A DNA stretch of 5,904 nucleotides from Desulfobacteraceae bacterium (GCA_020349865.1 CP070700.1:4409482-4415385); one strand, 5' to 3'. Counted from the stretch's first letter, positions 1 to 5,388 are shown. The notes: generated from the sequence alone by a model not told the origin. Numbers and translations: made by a program.

Positions 1-228
1 GGCTTGTCAAGAGAAAAAACACCTCTCCATTAAAAAATATCGATATTTTTTTCGATTGACAACTTTGTCCGTACAGCTCGGTCTCGTTTTTGCCTCCTGT
101 TCCGCATCCGTTATTTCTTTATAATAGGTTTTCGGTCAGCTTAATCTGATCCGCACCAGTCACCCATCAGGATCAAGGTCGATAAAGAGTACCGTATTTA
201 TCAGTAATTACCAATTAAGAGGGTTTCA

Positions 229-378
229 GGTGATTCCGTTTTACCAACATGACAGGTAACACGTCGAAGCTACCAACTTCGCAAACTGATGTATGTCCCA
301 TATCTTATAAAGTTTAAACACCATCATTTCTCAAAATGTCTTTTGGTCAACCTGTCATGTTGGTAAAACGGAATCACC
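229..378. repeat. Perfect 29-bp inverted repeat pair around 92 bp
   Basis: The arm at 229-257 (starting GGTGATTCCG, ending GACAGGT) is the exact reverse complement of the arm at 350-378, with no mismatch over 29 bases. The next base on either side of both arms does not pair. The interior (258-349) is 92 bp and AT-rich. It holds a small CGAAG/CTTCG hairpin (265-281) and a GTTTAAAC palindrome (312-319). The size and perfection fit the terminal repeats of a short non-autonomous element (MITE-like), or a small invertible segment. Another possibility is two abutting ends of a larger insertion sequence, since the arm read outward begins ACCTGTCATG. I see no target-site duplication next to the outer ends and no convincing promoter inside. 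Confidence 0.75.
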
Positions 379-395
379 GTTCCTTTATGACCCCT

Positions 396-411
396 GGCAG
401 TCTATACTGCC
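396..411. repeat. Short hairpin GGCAGT/ACTGCC
   Basis: A perfect 6-bp stem with a CTAT loop, lying 17 bp outside the right arm of the 29-bp inverted repeat. No T-run follows on either strand, so it is not a good intrinsic terminator. No role can be assigned. Confidence 0.4.
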
Positions 412-542
412 CCAGAAAATCGTCGGTTCCATACCGTGTCCAATACGATGTTTTACAAATCTTGTGGTTGTTAGCCAGCCCCTTTTTAGCTCACGGCATA
501 GGCGAATCAAGCTTTAAAAACGATTGCCGTCTGATTCTATGT

Positions 543-615
543 GTGGGTGCAGCAGATACCAATCAAATCTGGTGGATTTATACCAACCCCTCTACCGGTT
601 CACTGTTGCACCCAC
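543..615 (-). repeat. 73-bp imperfect palindrome just downstream of the transposase stop
   Basis: Arms 543-555 and 603-615 pair over 13 positions with a single G.T-type exception (GTGGGTGCAGCAG against CTGTTGCACCCAC). Inside, AAATC (565-569) pairs with GATTT (575-579) and ACC (558-560) with GGT (597-599). The palindrome ends 5 bp before the transposase stop codon, so it lies in or right beside the end of the insertion sequence. It could be a sub-terminal structure of the element, a folded 3' RNA, or part of a palindromic insertion target, which some IS110 relatives prefer. There is no T-tract, so it is not a standard terminator. Confidence 0.5.
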
Positions 616-620
616 GATGA

Positions 621-1637
621 TTATCTGAATAGATGATTCGCATCATAGGGCACCTGATCCCTCATGACGTAATAGGAGCTCCTGGCTAATTTATTGCTCA
701 ACGCCTTGATTGCCACTATACCATTCGTCTTAGCCTTTTTGCGGTTGTAGAAACTTTGAAATTCAGGGTAAGACCTTATGGCAAAGTTCGCAGCTTCCAC
801 GTATGCCCAGGCAAGATATTTGTTTCCGTTCTTTCGGTTACCCTCTCCCTTCTTTTTCTTGTTCGATAGCCTTTCACTCTTCACGGCTCTGCAATAAGAT
901 GAATAATTGCTTACCTTTGGGAACCGGCTGATATCACCAACCTCCAGCATGATGGTCAAAGCAAGGATGTCACCGATCCCCGGCATTGTCAGAAGATATT
1001 TAAATTCCGGTTTAACTTTGATATGGGACTTTACTGCCTTCTCAATCTCCTTTATCCTTTCCCCTAAGAATCGTATGGCCGCTATGCTGTTTCTGGCAGA
1101 TAAAATCAGAAAAGGTTCATCGAATAATTGATCCGCATCGGATTGATCGAGCTTCTTAATCTCTCGACTCGACATCTTATAGCTCAGATTCCTTGTAATG
1201 GCGCTTTGAAGACTCAAGATATGGGAGGTCCTATGCCTTACGAATAGAAGCCTTCTGCGCAGTATATCCCTCACAGGGCGTTGCTCTTTGGGATAGATAT
1301 ATCCCTCTTTCAATATGTTTAATCGCTTCATATGGGCCAACCAGAATGAATCCCATCTATCATCTGTGTGTTTAAGACCCTCATACTGCTTGATGGCAGA
1401 GGGATTGGCCAGATGCACTTTGTAGCCTTCATCCTGTAACCCATCTACTAACCAGTACCAATTGTAGGTTGACTCGACAACCACACCTTGCAAAGATTCT
1501 TTGAATGGCTCCAGAGCCTCTAAGATATGCTCTAATCGGTTTGGTAATCTCTTTTGATACAACCTCTGATCCTGTTCATTGATGATTCCAACATAGTTAT
1601 TACTTGAATGAAGATCGATTCCTGCGTATACTCTCAT
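621..1637 (-). CDS. IS110-family transposase (DEDD recombinase)
   Basis: A 338-residue protein, the usual length for the family. The N-terminal RuvC-like DEDD domain shows D8 in AGIDLHS, E55 in VVVESTYNWYW, and the D92/D93...D96 cluster in HTDDRWDSFWLAH. The C-terminal Transposase_20 part has the helix-hairpin-helix-like TMPGIGDILALTI (217-229), then SERLSNKKKKGEGNRKNGNKY (254-274), where the family's nucleophilic serine is expected (S258 or S254; my inference). EAANFA follows at 281-286. Known members act as RNA-guided recombinases that excise a circle and insert it without hydrolytic double-strand breaks. The start at 1637 is well supported: AGGAGGTG lies 5 bases upstream (1643-1650, minus strand). 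No frameshift or internal stop is present, so it is probably functional. The ribosome binding site is locked in a potential leader stem (1640-1722), suggesting controlled translation. Confidence 0.93.
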   Translation of the reverse strand: MRVYAGIDLHSSNNYVGIINEQDQRLYQKRLPNRLEHILEALEPFKESLQGVVVESTYNWYWLVDGLQDEGYKVHLANPSAIKQYEGLKHTDDRWDSFWLAHMKRLNILKEGYIYPKEQRPVRDILRRRLLFVRHRTSHILSLQSAITRNLSYKMSSREIKKLDQSDADQLFDEPFLILSARNSIAAIRFLGERIKEIEKAVKSHIKVKPEFKYLLTMPGIGDILALTIMLEVGDISRFPKVSNYSSYCRAVKSERLSNKKKKGEGNRKNGNKYLAWAYVEAANFAIRSYPEFQSFYNRKKAKTNGIVAIKALSNKLARSSYYVMRDQVPYDANHLFR

Positions 1638-1639
1638 CT

Positions 1640-1722
1640 TGGCACCTCCTAGATCCTATAATATTATTGTTACGCTTATGCGTACTGGGCCATAGCATAT
1701 AGCTATGGCAGGGGAGGTGCCA
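1640..1722 (-). promoter_or_regulatory. 10-bp stem that sequesters the transposase ribosome binding site
   Basis: TGGCACCTCC (1640-1649, plus strand) and GGAGGTGCCA (1713-1722) are perfect reverse complements. On the minus-strand transcript the 3' arm contains almost the whole Shine-Dalgarno sequence AGGAGGTG of the transposase, so folding would hide it. Two internal hairpins stack inside the 63-nt loop. RNA structures that block translation on read-through transcripts are known in other insertion sequences (IS10, IS50, IS200). The same sequence could equally be the 3' part of a bridge RNA. Confidence 0.55.
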
Positions 1723-1827
1723 CCACTTTAACGTGACGCCCTTTATATGATTATCAAGTCTCCGATTAGCTCTTATTTTTGAAAAAATAATTCGGCCTCG
1801 GGTCGGACCAAGAAGAGACAAGGCTAA
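1640..1827 (-). ncRNA. Candidate bridge-RNA / structured leader of the IS110 element
   Basis: The non-coding stretch upstream of the transposase folds repeatedly when read on the minus strand. A 5' stem pairs GCCTTG with CGAGGC (1819-1824 / 1795-1800). An A/T hairpin pairs 1773-1779 with 1784-1790. A 10-bp perfect stem (1713-1722 / 1640-1649) encloses two more hairpins, an 8-bp one at 1689-1709 with an ATATA loop and a 5-bp one at 1671-1684. In IS621 and relatives a bridge RNA of comparable length is encoded in this position and carries target- and donor-binding loops. Length, position and stem richness fit. I could not assign guide loops, because the element ends and the empty target site are unknown, so this remains an inference. 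Confidence 0.4.
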
Positions 1828-1833
1828 TGATTG

Positions 1834-1839
1834 ATTATA
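1834..1839 (-). promoter_or_regulatory. Possible -10 box (TATAAT) for the IS leader transcript
   Basis: On the minus strand a perfect TATAAT lies here, about 7 bp upstream of where the structured leader would begin. No good -35 lies at the right distance (TCTGTT at 17 bp). For IS110 elements the promoter is often completed only when the circle junction brings a -35 from the other end, which would explain a lone -10 near the boundary. This is inferred from position only. Confidence 0.3.
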
Positions 1840-1917
1840 AAGAAAAACATTCCCTGAACAGATCCCAAATTAACCCTTAAAACGATGTTTTTGACCCCGA
1901 AACTGCCCTTTTAAGAA

Positions 1918-1976
1918 CGGAACGCCGTAACGAGGGCAAACAGGCAGATCAGGACCGACGGTGACGGCACGTTCCG
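1918..1976 (+). promoter_or_regulatory. Leader hairpin upstream of the two-domain protein gene
   Basis: CGGAACG (1918-1924) pairs with CGTTCCG (1970-1976), and CCGT (1925-1928) continues with ACGG (1964-1967) across a two-base bulge. The stem ends 8 bp before the GGAGGT ribosome binding site (1985-1990) of the gene at 1998. It may be a 5'-UTR structure affecting translation or mRNA stability. There is no T-run after it, so it is unlikely to be a terminator. It matches no riboswitch class I know. Confidence 0.3.
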
Positions 1977-1997
1977 CAACAGACGGAGGTAAAACCA

Positions 1998-3425
1998 ATG
2001 TGCATGCAGTCTACTTCTGTAAGGCCCTATCAGAAATGGCGCTGGTCCGGGGATGAAATCGTGGCCGATCCCATCATACCGGCCGCCCGCAAAGTCCCCG
2101 GCACGAAAAAGACCCACTATGACATCGACATCCGTGAGTATTTAGCCATGGAGGGAAATGCGGTTGTGCGAGAAAAACTGAGGGAGATATCCCTGTCCCT
2201 GAGTGAAAAGGATCGAGAGAGGTTTTTGGCGAGAAAGGCGGGTTCCTTTGATTTTCGGGCCAGGACCATTTTGGCCTTTGTGAGCAAACTGAAATACATC
2301 GGTTCAAAACGGAAAGCCGACGAGTGGTTTTTCCCTGAAGAGACCCTTGCCAACGGCGGAGGGGATTGTGAGGACCTTGCCTTTGTCATCGCATCGTTGC
2401 TCGTTGAGTCGGGCATTTCTCCCTATTGCGTGCGCGTCGCTCTGGGGCATTTCATTGATCACGGCCGCGGCGAAGGGGAAAACACCTGGGACCATGCATG
2501 GGTTGTCTATTTTACCGAGGGAGGGGTATGGGAAATTCTTGAACCTCTGGCCCTTGTCAAACTGAAGGCGAAAGCTTCCCCATCAAAAAAAGGCTTGGCT
2601 GTTCCCAAAGAGGTCCTTCCCGTGGGCGAAATCGAGTATGTTCCCTTTTTCGTGTTCAACCGCCATCACCTGTGGAGGATCAGATCGGGAAACAGAATCG
2701 CCGCCGGTAATTTCACCGATTACATAGACGGCCGTTTCTGGACAGGATTTGACCCGACCTTTGCCGCAGAGGCTCACAACCATATTTTGGATGAAGCGCT
2801 CAAGGAAATGCCTCCTGACGAACGGCAGCACGTTAAAGGGACCAGTCTCTATCTCGACGTAAACGTGCTCGCCTACGATCCCCGTGATCATTTTGACTTT
2901 GCCTATATCGACGAAAGCTGGCAAAGAGTCCGGGAAAACCTCGAAAAGAAGGACCTGGAGAGCTTCGGCAGGGCTGCCCACACCATTGCCGACTTTTACG
3001 CCCATTCCATGTACGCTCACTTTGCCGCGCCTCCCCCCAGCGACGTTGAAAGGATAGATCTTTACAACCCTGCCGGAGAGAGTATTCCTCCCGCCCAGCT
3101 TACCTATAATTTTAGTGGTCTTGACATGCCCGGCTCCAGCATGACGCCTGCCGAAGCGGCGGCCCTATGGAAAGGCCGCCTGATCAGCGGCCAATGGTGG
3201 CGGTGGTACACCACCTTTCCCGACGAACTGGAGGAGGACGCTGACGATCTGCAGAAACGCCGCTGCCTTCCCGACCATGACAGTCTGGCGGTAGACGGCC
3301 CGGAAAAGAAATCGCACCATCGCCTTTATCTTGATCCGGAAGTCCACAAAAGGCAGTTCAATCTGCGACGGATAGCCGCCATTGAGCATATCAGAAAGGA
3401 ATACGAAAAGTGGCGGAGTTCCTAA
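1998..3425 (+). CDS. Transglutaminase-like + zinc phospholipase C/Het-C-like two-domain protein
   Basis: A 475-residue protein with no signal peptide or membrane segment, so probably cytoplasmic. Residues about 88-185 form a transglutaminase-like/BTLCP-type cysteine-protease core: EWFFPEETLANGGGDCEDLAF gives the catalytic C124, TWDHAWV gives H166, and WEILEP offers E179 or E182 as third triad member. Residues about 255-345 look like the zinc phospholipase C / S1-P1 nuclease / Het-C fold: AHNHILDEAL (H260, H262), DPRDHFDF (H298, D300) and FGRAAHTIADFYAHS (H328, D332, H336), the last being the family's characteristic metal-binding helix. The tail keeps PDHDSLAVDGPEKKSHHR (425-442) and RQFNLRRIAAIEHI, as in Het-C-like proteins. 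GGAGGT lies 7 bases before the ATG; a second ATG at 2004 is also possible. The gene stands alone between mobile DNA. The domain calls are good; substrate and biological role are unknown. Confidence 0.75.
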   Translation: MCMQSTSVRPYQKWRWSGDEIVADPIIPAARKVPGTKKTHYDIDIREYLAMEGNAVVREKLREISLSLSEKDRERFLARKAGSFDFRARTILAFVSKLKYIGSKRKADEWFFPEETLANGGGDCEDLAFVIASLLVESGISPYCVRVALGHFIDHGRGEGENTWDHAWVVYFTEGGVWEILEPLALVKLKAKASPSKKGLAVPKEVLPVGEIEYVPFFVFNRHHLWRIRSGNRIAAGNFTDYIDGRFWTGFDPTFAAEAHNHILDEALKEMPPDERQHVKGTSLYLDVNVLAYDPRDHFDFAYIDESWQRVRENLEKKDLESFGRAAHTIADFYAHSMYAHFAAPPPSDVERIDLYNPAGESIPPAQLTYNFSGLDMPGSSMTPAEAAALWKGRLISGQWWRWYTTFPDELEEDADDLQKRRCLPDHDSLAVDGPEKKSHHRLYLDPEVHKRQFNLRRIAAIEHIRKEYEKWRSS

Positions 3426-3442
3426 AGGGCAAGAACCATTTG

Positions 3443-3482
3443 ATCCCCCTCACCCTAACCAACTCGCTCAGGGAGAGGGGAT
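3443..3482. repeat. REP-like palindrome (CCCTCACCCTAACC...GGGAGAGGGG)
   Basis: ATCCCC (3443-3448) pairs with GGGGAT (3477-3482), continuing with CTC/GAG around a bulged A. The inner CCCT/AGGG offers an alternative pairing. The text CCCTCACCCTAACC...CTCAGGGAGAGGGG matches a very common extragenic palindrome of proteobacterial genomes, as I remember it. It sits 17 bp after the stop of the two-domain gene, so it could also shield the mRNA 3' end. No T-run follows. Confidence 0.6.
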
Positions 3483-3533
3483 TGCACTGACCATGGGTAG
3501 AAAGAACCAGGCTCAGCCCTCGACATTGGAACC

Positions 3534-3557
3534 AAAAAAGGGGACGCAAAAAAGGGG
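3534..3557. repeat. Two direct copies of AAAAAAGGGG, 14 bp apart
   Basis: AAAAAAGGGG occurs at 3534-3543 and again at 3548-3557, separated by ACGC. They lie just upstream of the RAYT start at 3579. Similar A-run/GGGGAC sequences border RAYT-type genes in deltaproteobacterial genomes in my recollection, so this may be the left end of the old element. The repeat itself is certain; its meaning is inferred. Confidence 0.45.
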
Positions 3558-3578
3558 GAAAAAGTATAATCATTTATC

Positions 3579-3752
3579 ATGCCGAGACAGAAAAGACGAG
3601 ATGCACCTGGAGCGCTGCATCATGTTATGGGCCGGGGCATTGATAGAATAATAGAGGGGTCTGCTGTTGACTGTTTTCCTCTGGAACCATTCCTAAAGCA
3701 TATGAACGGAAACATAGGGGTCGCCTTCACCCTTGACAAAAGTGAACAATGA
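3579..3752 (+). pseudogene. Truncated N-terminus of a RAYT (Transposase_17 / Y1_Tnp) transposase
   Basis: The frame opens with MPRQKRRDAPGALHHVMGRG, which matches the start of REP-associated tyrosine transposases (typical pattern MPR..R.D.PG..YHVM.RG, where the HV/HH region begins the Y1 fold). After about residue 24 (near 3650) the similarity stops, and the frame ends at 3750-3752 after 57 codons. The real proteins are far longer and carry the HUH motif and catalytic tyrosine, both absent here. It is therefore a decayed fragment, probably after an internal deletion. The sequence TTGACAAAAGTGAACAATGA near 3733-3752 may be part of the old element's right end (weak). A REP-like palindrome and G-rich repeats lie just upstream, as expected for RAYT loci. 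Confidence 0.55.
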
Positions 3753-3880
3753 AGACCTGAGCCTCCCGTTTTACTGTACCACCCTTGCCTTTGGCTAACC
3801 TTCTGCTCCGTCAGCCTGGGTCTGGACTTTGCCAGATATCTGTGTCATAATACCGGCCATAACCATCTATCAGATAGCAT

Positions 3881-3895
3881 CCGGGCCAAGCCCGG
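3881..3895. repeat. GC-rich hairpin CCGGGC/GCCCGG
   Basis: A perfect 6-bp stem with a CAA loop, ending one base before the attC-like site. There is no T-run after it on the plus strand. It could be a terminator-like end of the preceding unit, or part of the flanking repeat. Confidence 0.35.
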
Positions 3896-3896
3896 C

Positions 3897-3956
3897 ACAC
3901 AACAACGCCATTCGGGCGGACGCTTGTACCTCGCGCCGCTGATGGCCACGTTAAGC
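3897..3956 (+). other. Integron attC-like site (60 bp)
   Basis: The right end GTTAAGC (3950-3956) fits the integron core site GTTRRRY. Sixty bases before it starts ACACAAC (3897-3903), which fits the inverse core RYYYAAC at six of seven positions and is followed by AA, as in many attC sites. Between them lies an imperfect palindrome with bulged bases: GCCAT (3907-3911) with ATGGC (3942-3946), GCGG (3916-3919) with CCGC (3936-3939), and CGC (3921-3923) with GCG (3933-3935), loop at 3924-3932. Such imperfection is typical of folded attC hairpins recognised by IntI. An AT-rich orphan gene starts 32 bp later, as in a cassette. Against the call: no integrase gene is in the window and no second attC follows that gene. 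It may be a lone relic or a look-alike repeat. Confidence 0.45.
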
Positions 3957-3988
3957 GATTGAAAAAATTTAGACAGGAGGCTCAGCAG

Positions 3989-4213
3989 ATGACCGAATCC
4001 AAAAAAAATAGTGCTGATAAGGCAAAAATAGTCGAACAAATAGCGGATTTATCAAGATTGCTCGGAATGATTCCAAACGATGACACTGTTATTGTTAATG
4101 AACCGGTGACTCATAAATCCATGGAGTTATCAAAGTGGTTAAGTGAAACCAGAAATTCCTTTTTAAGATTATCTATTCAACTCGATAAAGCATTGGATCT
4201 AAATTTACCATAG
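3989..4213 (+). CDS. Orphan 74-residue helical protein
   Basis: I do not recognise this protein. The ATG at 3989 is preferred over the in-frame TTG at 3959, because AGGAGG (3975-3980) sits 8 bases upstream of the ATG. The protein is polar and probably mostly helical: residues about 9-27 (ADKAKIVEQIADLSRLLGM) and 42-70 are amphipathic and could pack as a helical hairpin, joined by NDDTVIVNEP. It has no cysteine, no signal peptide and no membrane segment. The gene is visibly richer in A+T than its neighbours on both sides, which suggests separate ancestry. It begins just after the attC-like site and ends 28 bp before the glycosyltransferase. A cassette gene or a small regulatory or immunity protein are possibilities I cannot test here. 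Confidence 0.65.
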   Translation: MTESKKNSADKAKIVEQIADLSRLLGMIPNDDTVIVNEPVTHKSMELSKWLSETRNSFLRLSIQLDKALDLNLP

Positions 4214-4241
4214 CCCCTCTGTATTTGATGTAGATATCAGT

Positions 4242-5384
4242 ATGGAGTCTCCTGTCCTGATTATTTGTGGGATTGTGACCATATTTTGGTTGGCAATTAC
4301 GTTTAAGTGTGTGTTAGCCCAGAAACGCATTCGGTGGCTTACTCCATCCGCAGCTCCCGTCCGTGGAACACAAAAGATAAGTGTGATTATTCCTGCTCGA
4401 AATGAGGAGCAAGATATTGCAACTTCCCTCCAGTCGGTACTGAATCAGGAAGGCGTTGACCTTGAAGTGATTGTCGTAAACGACCACTCAACCGACCGTA
4501 CTGGCGAGATTGTGGATGATATGGCTCAATCCGACTCACGGTTGAAGGTTCTGCATGACCCAGCGTTGACACAGGGATGGCTTGGAAAATGCAATGCCAT
4601 GCAGAAATGGGCTGACGAGGCTACGGGGGACTATTTGCTGTTTACTGATGCGGACATCCTCCATTCTCCGGGCTGCTTTGCGACTGCGCTCAACGTGATG
4701 CAGGAGGAAGCCTATGATTTCATAAGTCTGTTACCCTTCCTGGAAAACCAGTCGTTTTGGGAAAATGTGAATATGCCCATCTATTTCTTTGGGATTGCAA
4801 AACTTTTAGCAACTCAGGGACTTGAAGATCCTGATTCCCCAAACGCGTTGGCCTCAGGGGCGCTCATGCTCATCAGTGTCCGGGTGTTTCGCGAAATTGG
4901 AGGTTTTCAAGGGGTCAAAGGCGAGATGCTTGACGATGTAGGGTTAGCGCGCCTGTTAAAAAAACAGGGCTATCGTGTTGGATTCAGGCTTGCTCCCGAG
5001 TATTTGCGGGTGAGGTTGTTCAAAAATGTCAGTGACACCTTTTGGGGCACAACCAAGAACATTTTGGTGGCTGTCGAAGGACATCCGTGGCTTGGAATTC
5101 CGTTGATCATCCTGGGAGTCTTGCAGAATTGGACGCCTTTGTTCGCGGTTGCTCTTGGAGTTTTGAGCCGCGATGGGTTTCTCCTGTTGGTTGGGGTGGC
5201 CACTTATGGAATTCAGTACCTCAGTTTCTTCTCTGTCCAGCGTTTATTGGATTTTCGTCCCCTCAAACTCCTGTTCTTTCCGTTAGCTGCTATTGTGGCC
5301 GCCTGCTGTATCTTACGAGCCCTGTCTTACCATATTAAAGGAGCCATTCTTTGGCGCGGGCGGGAGATAAAGGTTAGAGGATAA
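4242..5384 (+). CDS. Membrane-bound family 2 glycosyltransferase (HpnB/CrtQ-like)
   Basis: A 380-residue integral membrane GT-A enzyme that should transfer a sugar from a nucleotide donor at the cytoplasmic face of the inner membrane. An N-terminal membrane helix (about 5-25) precedes the catalytic domain. The domain shows VIIPARNEE (48-56), VVNDHSTDRT (78-87, nucleotide-binding D81), LLFTDADI (132-139, metal-binding DAD) and EMLDDVGLARLLK (228-240), which supplies the likely catalytic acid. Three further membrane segments follow (about 284-306, 311-330, 343-362). The QGWLGKCNAM and SFWE segments resemble hopanoid-associated HpnB and carotenoid-type CrtQ glycosyltransferases, but no hopanoid or carotenoid gene is nearby, so the acceptor is unknown. 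The ATG is placed at the start of the first membrane helix. No strong ribosome binding site is visible, so it may depend on translation of the gene 28 bp upstream. Confidence 0.88.
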   Translation: MESPVLIICGIVTIFWLAITFKCVLAQKRIRWLTPSAAPVRGTQKISVIIPARNEEQDIATSLQSVLNQEGVDLEVIVVNDHSTDRTGEIVDDMAQSDSRLKVLHDPALTQGWLGKCNAMQKWADEATGDYLLFTDADILHSPGCFATALNVMQEEAYDFISLLPFLENQSFWENVNMPIYFFGIAKLLATQGLEDPDSPNALASGALMLISVRVFREIGGFQGVKGEMLDDVGLARLLKKQGYRVGFRLAPEYLRVRLFKNVSDTFWGTTKNILVAVEGHPWLGIPLIILGVLQNWTPLFAVALGVLSRDGFLLLVGVATYGIQYLSFFSVQRLLDFRPLKLLFFPLAAIVAACCILRALSYHIKGAILWRGREIKVRG

Positions 5385-5388
5385 CCTT

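Larger units (their letters stand above)
1..620. other. Gene-free left flank with several palindromes
   Basis: I see no gene here that I can support. The longest open frame (336-620, plus, 94 codons) starts just before one arm of a perfect inverted repeat, has no ribosome binding site and no recognisable motif, so I left it out. What the stretch does hold is structure: a 20-bp AT-rich perfect palindrome centred on ATCGAT at 32-51, the 29-bp inverted repeat pair at 229-378, a GGCAGT/ACTGCC hairpin at 396-411 and the long palindrome at 543-615. A consensus -35 box TTGACA lies at 56-61, but no fitting -10 follows it. The stretch looks like debris of mobile elements flanking the IS110 element. 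Confidence 0.6.
543..1840 (-). mobile_element. IS110-family insertion sequence (boundaries approximate)
   Basis: The element is defined by its intact transposase (621-1637) and the structured leader upstream of it (to about 1830-1840). IS110 elements usually lack terminal inverted repeats and create no obvious target duplication, so the ends cannot be read directly. I set the outer limits at the palindrome beyond the stop codon and at the TATAAT box upstream of the leader; both are guesses. In the IS110 group the long non-coding end lies upstream of the gene, and in the IS1111 group downstream. The roughly 190-bp structured leader favours the IS110 arrangement. The gene is full length, so the element may still move. 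Confidence 0.5.
3426..3988. other. 563-bp gene-poor region of mobile-element remnants
   Basis: No intact gene is visible. In order the region holds a REP-like hairpin (3443-3482), paired AAAAAAGGGG repeats (3534-3557), a truncated RAYT start (3579-3656), sequence I do not recognise (about 3657-3880), a GC hairpin CCGGGC/GCCCGG (3881-3895) and an attC-like site (3897-3956). A plus-strand open frame at 3382-3651 runs straight through the REP-like sequence and overlaps the end of the upstream gene. I treat it as spurious. Confidence 0.6.

Noticed and set aside
32..51. 20-bp AT palindrome as an intrinsic terminator or operator
   Set aside because: The stem is almost all A/T with no loop; a terminator would be very weak, and there is no neighbouring gene to assign an operator to.
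56..61. Consensus -35 box TTGACA near the left edge
   Set aside because: No acceptable -10 at 16-18 bp and no gene downstream in a sensible position.
336..620. 94-codon plus-strand open frame left of the transposase gene
   Set aside because: It includes one arm of the perfect 29-bp inverted repeat and the 543-615 palindrome, has no ribosome binding site and shows no family pattern; better explained as non-coding.
1600..1821. 73-codon minus-strand frame overlapping the transposase start
   Set aside because: It runs through the stem-rich leader and overlaps the well-supported transposase start in another frame, with no motif of its own.
2583..3020. 145-codon minus-strand frame inside the two-domain gene
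   Set aside because: Shadow of a strongly supported gene on the opposite strand; the plus-strand frame carries recognisable catalytic motifs.
3382..3651. 89-codon plus-strand frame after the two-domain gene
   Set aside because: It overlaps that gene's end and translates the REP-like palindrome; the real coding trace here is the RAYT fragment in a different frame.
3774..3961. Open plus-strand frame through 3774-3961 ending just before the orphan gene
   Set aside because: It translates the GC hairpin and the attC-like palindrome and has no start signal; judged to be repeat sequence rather than protein.
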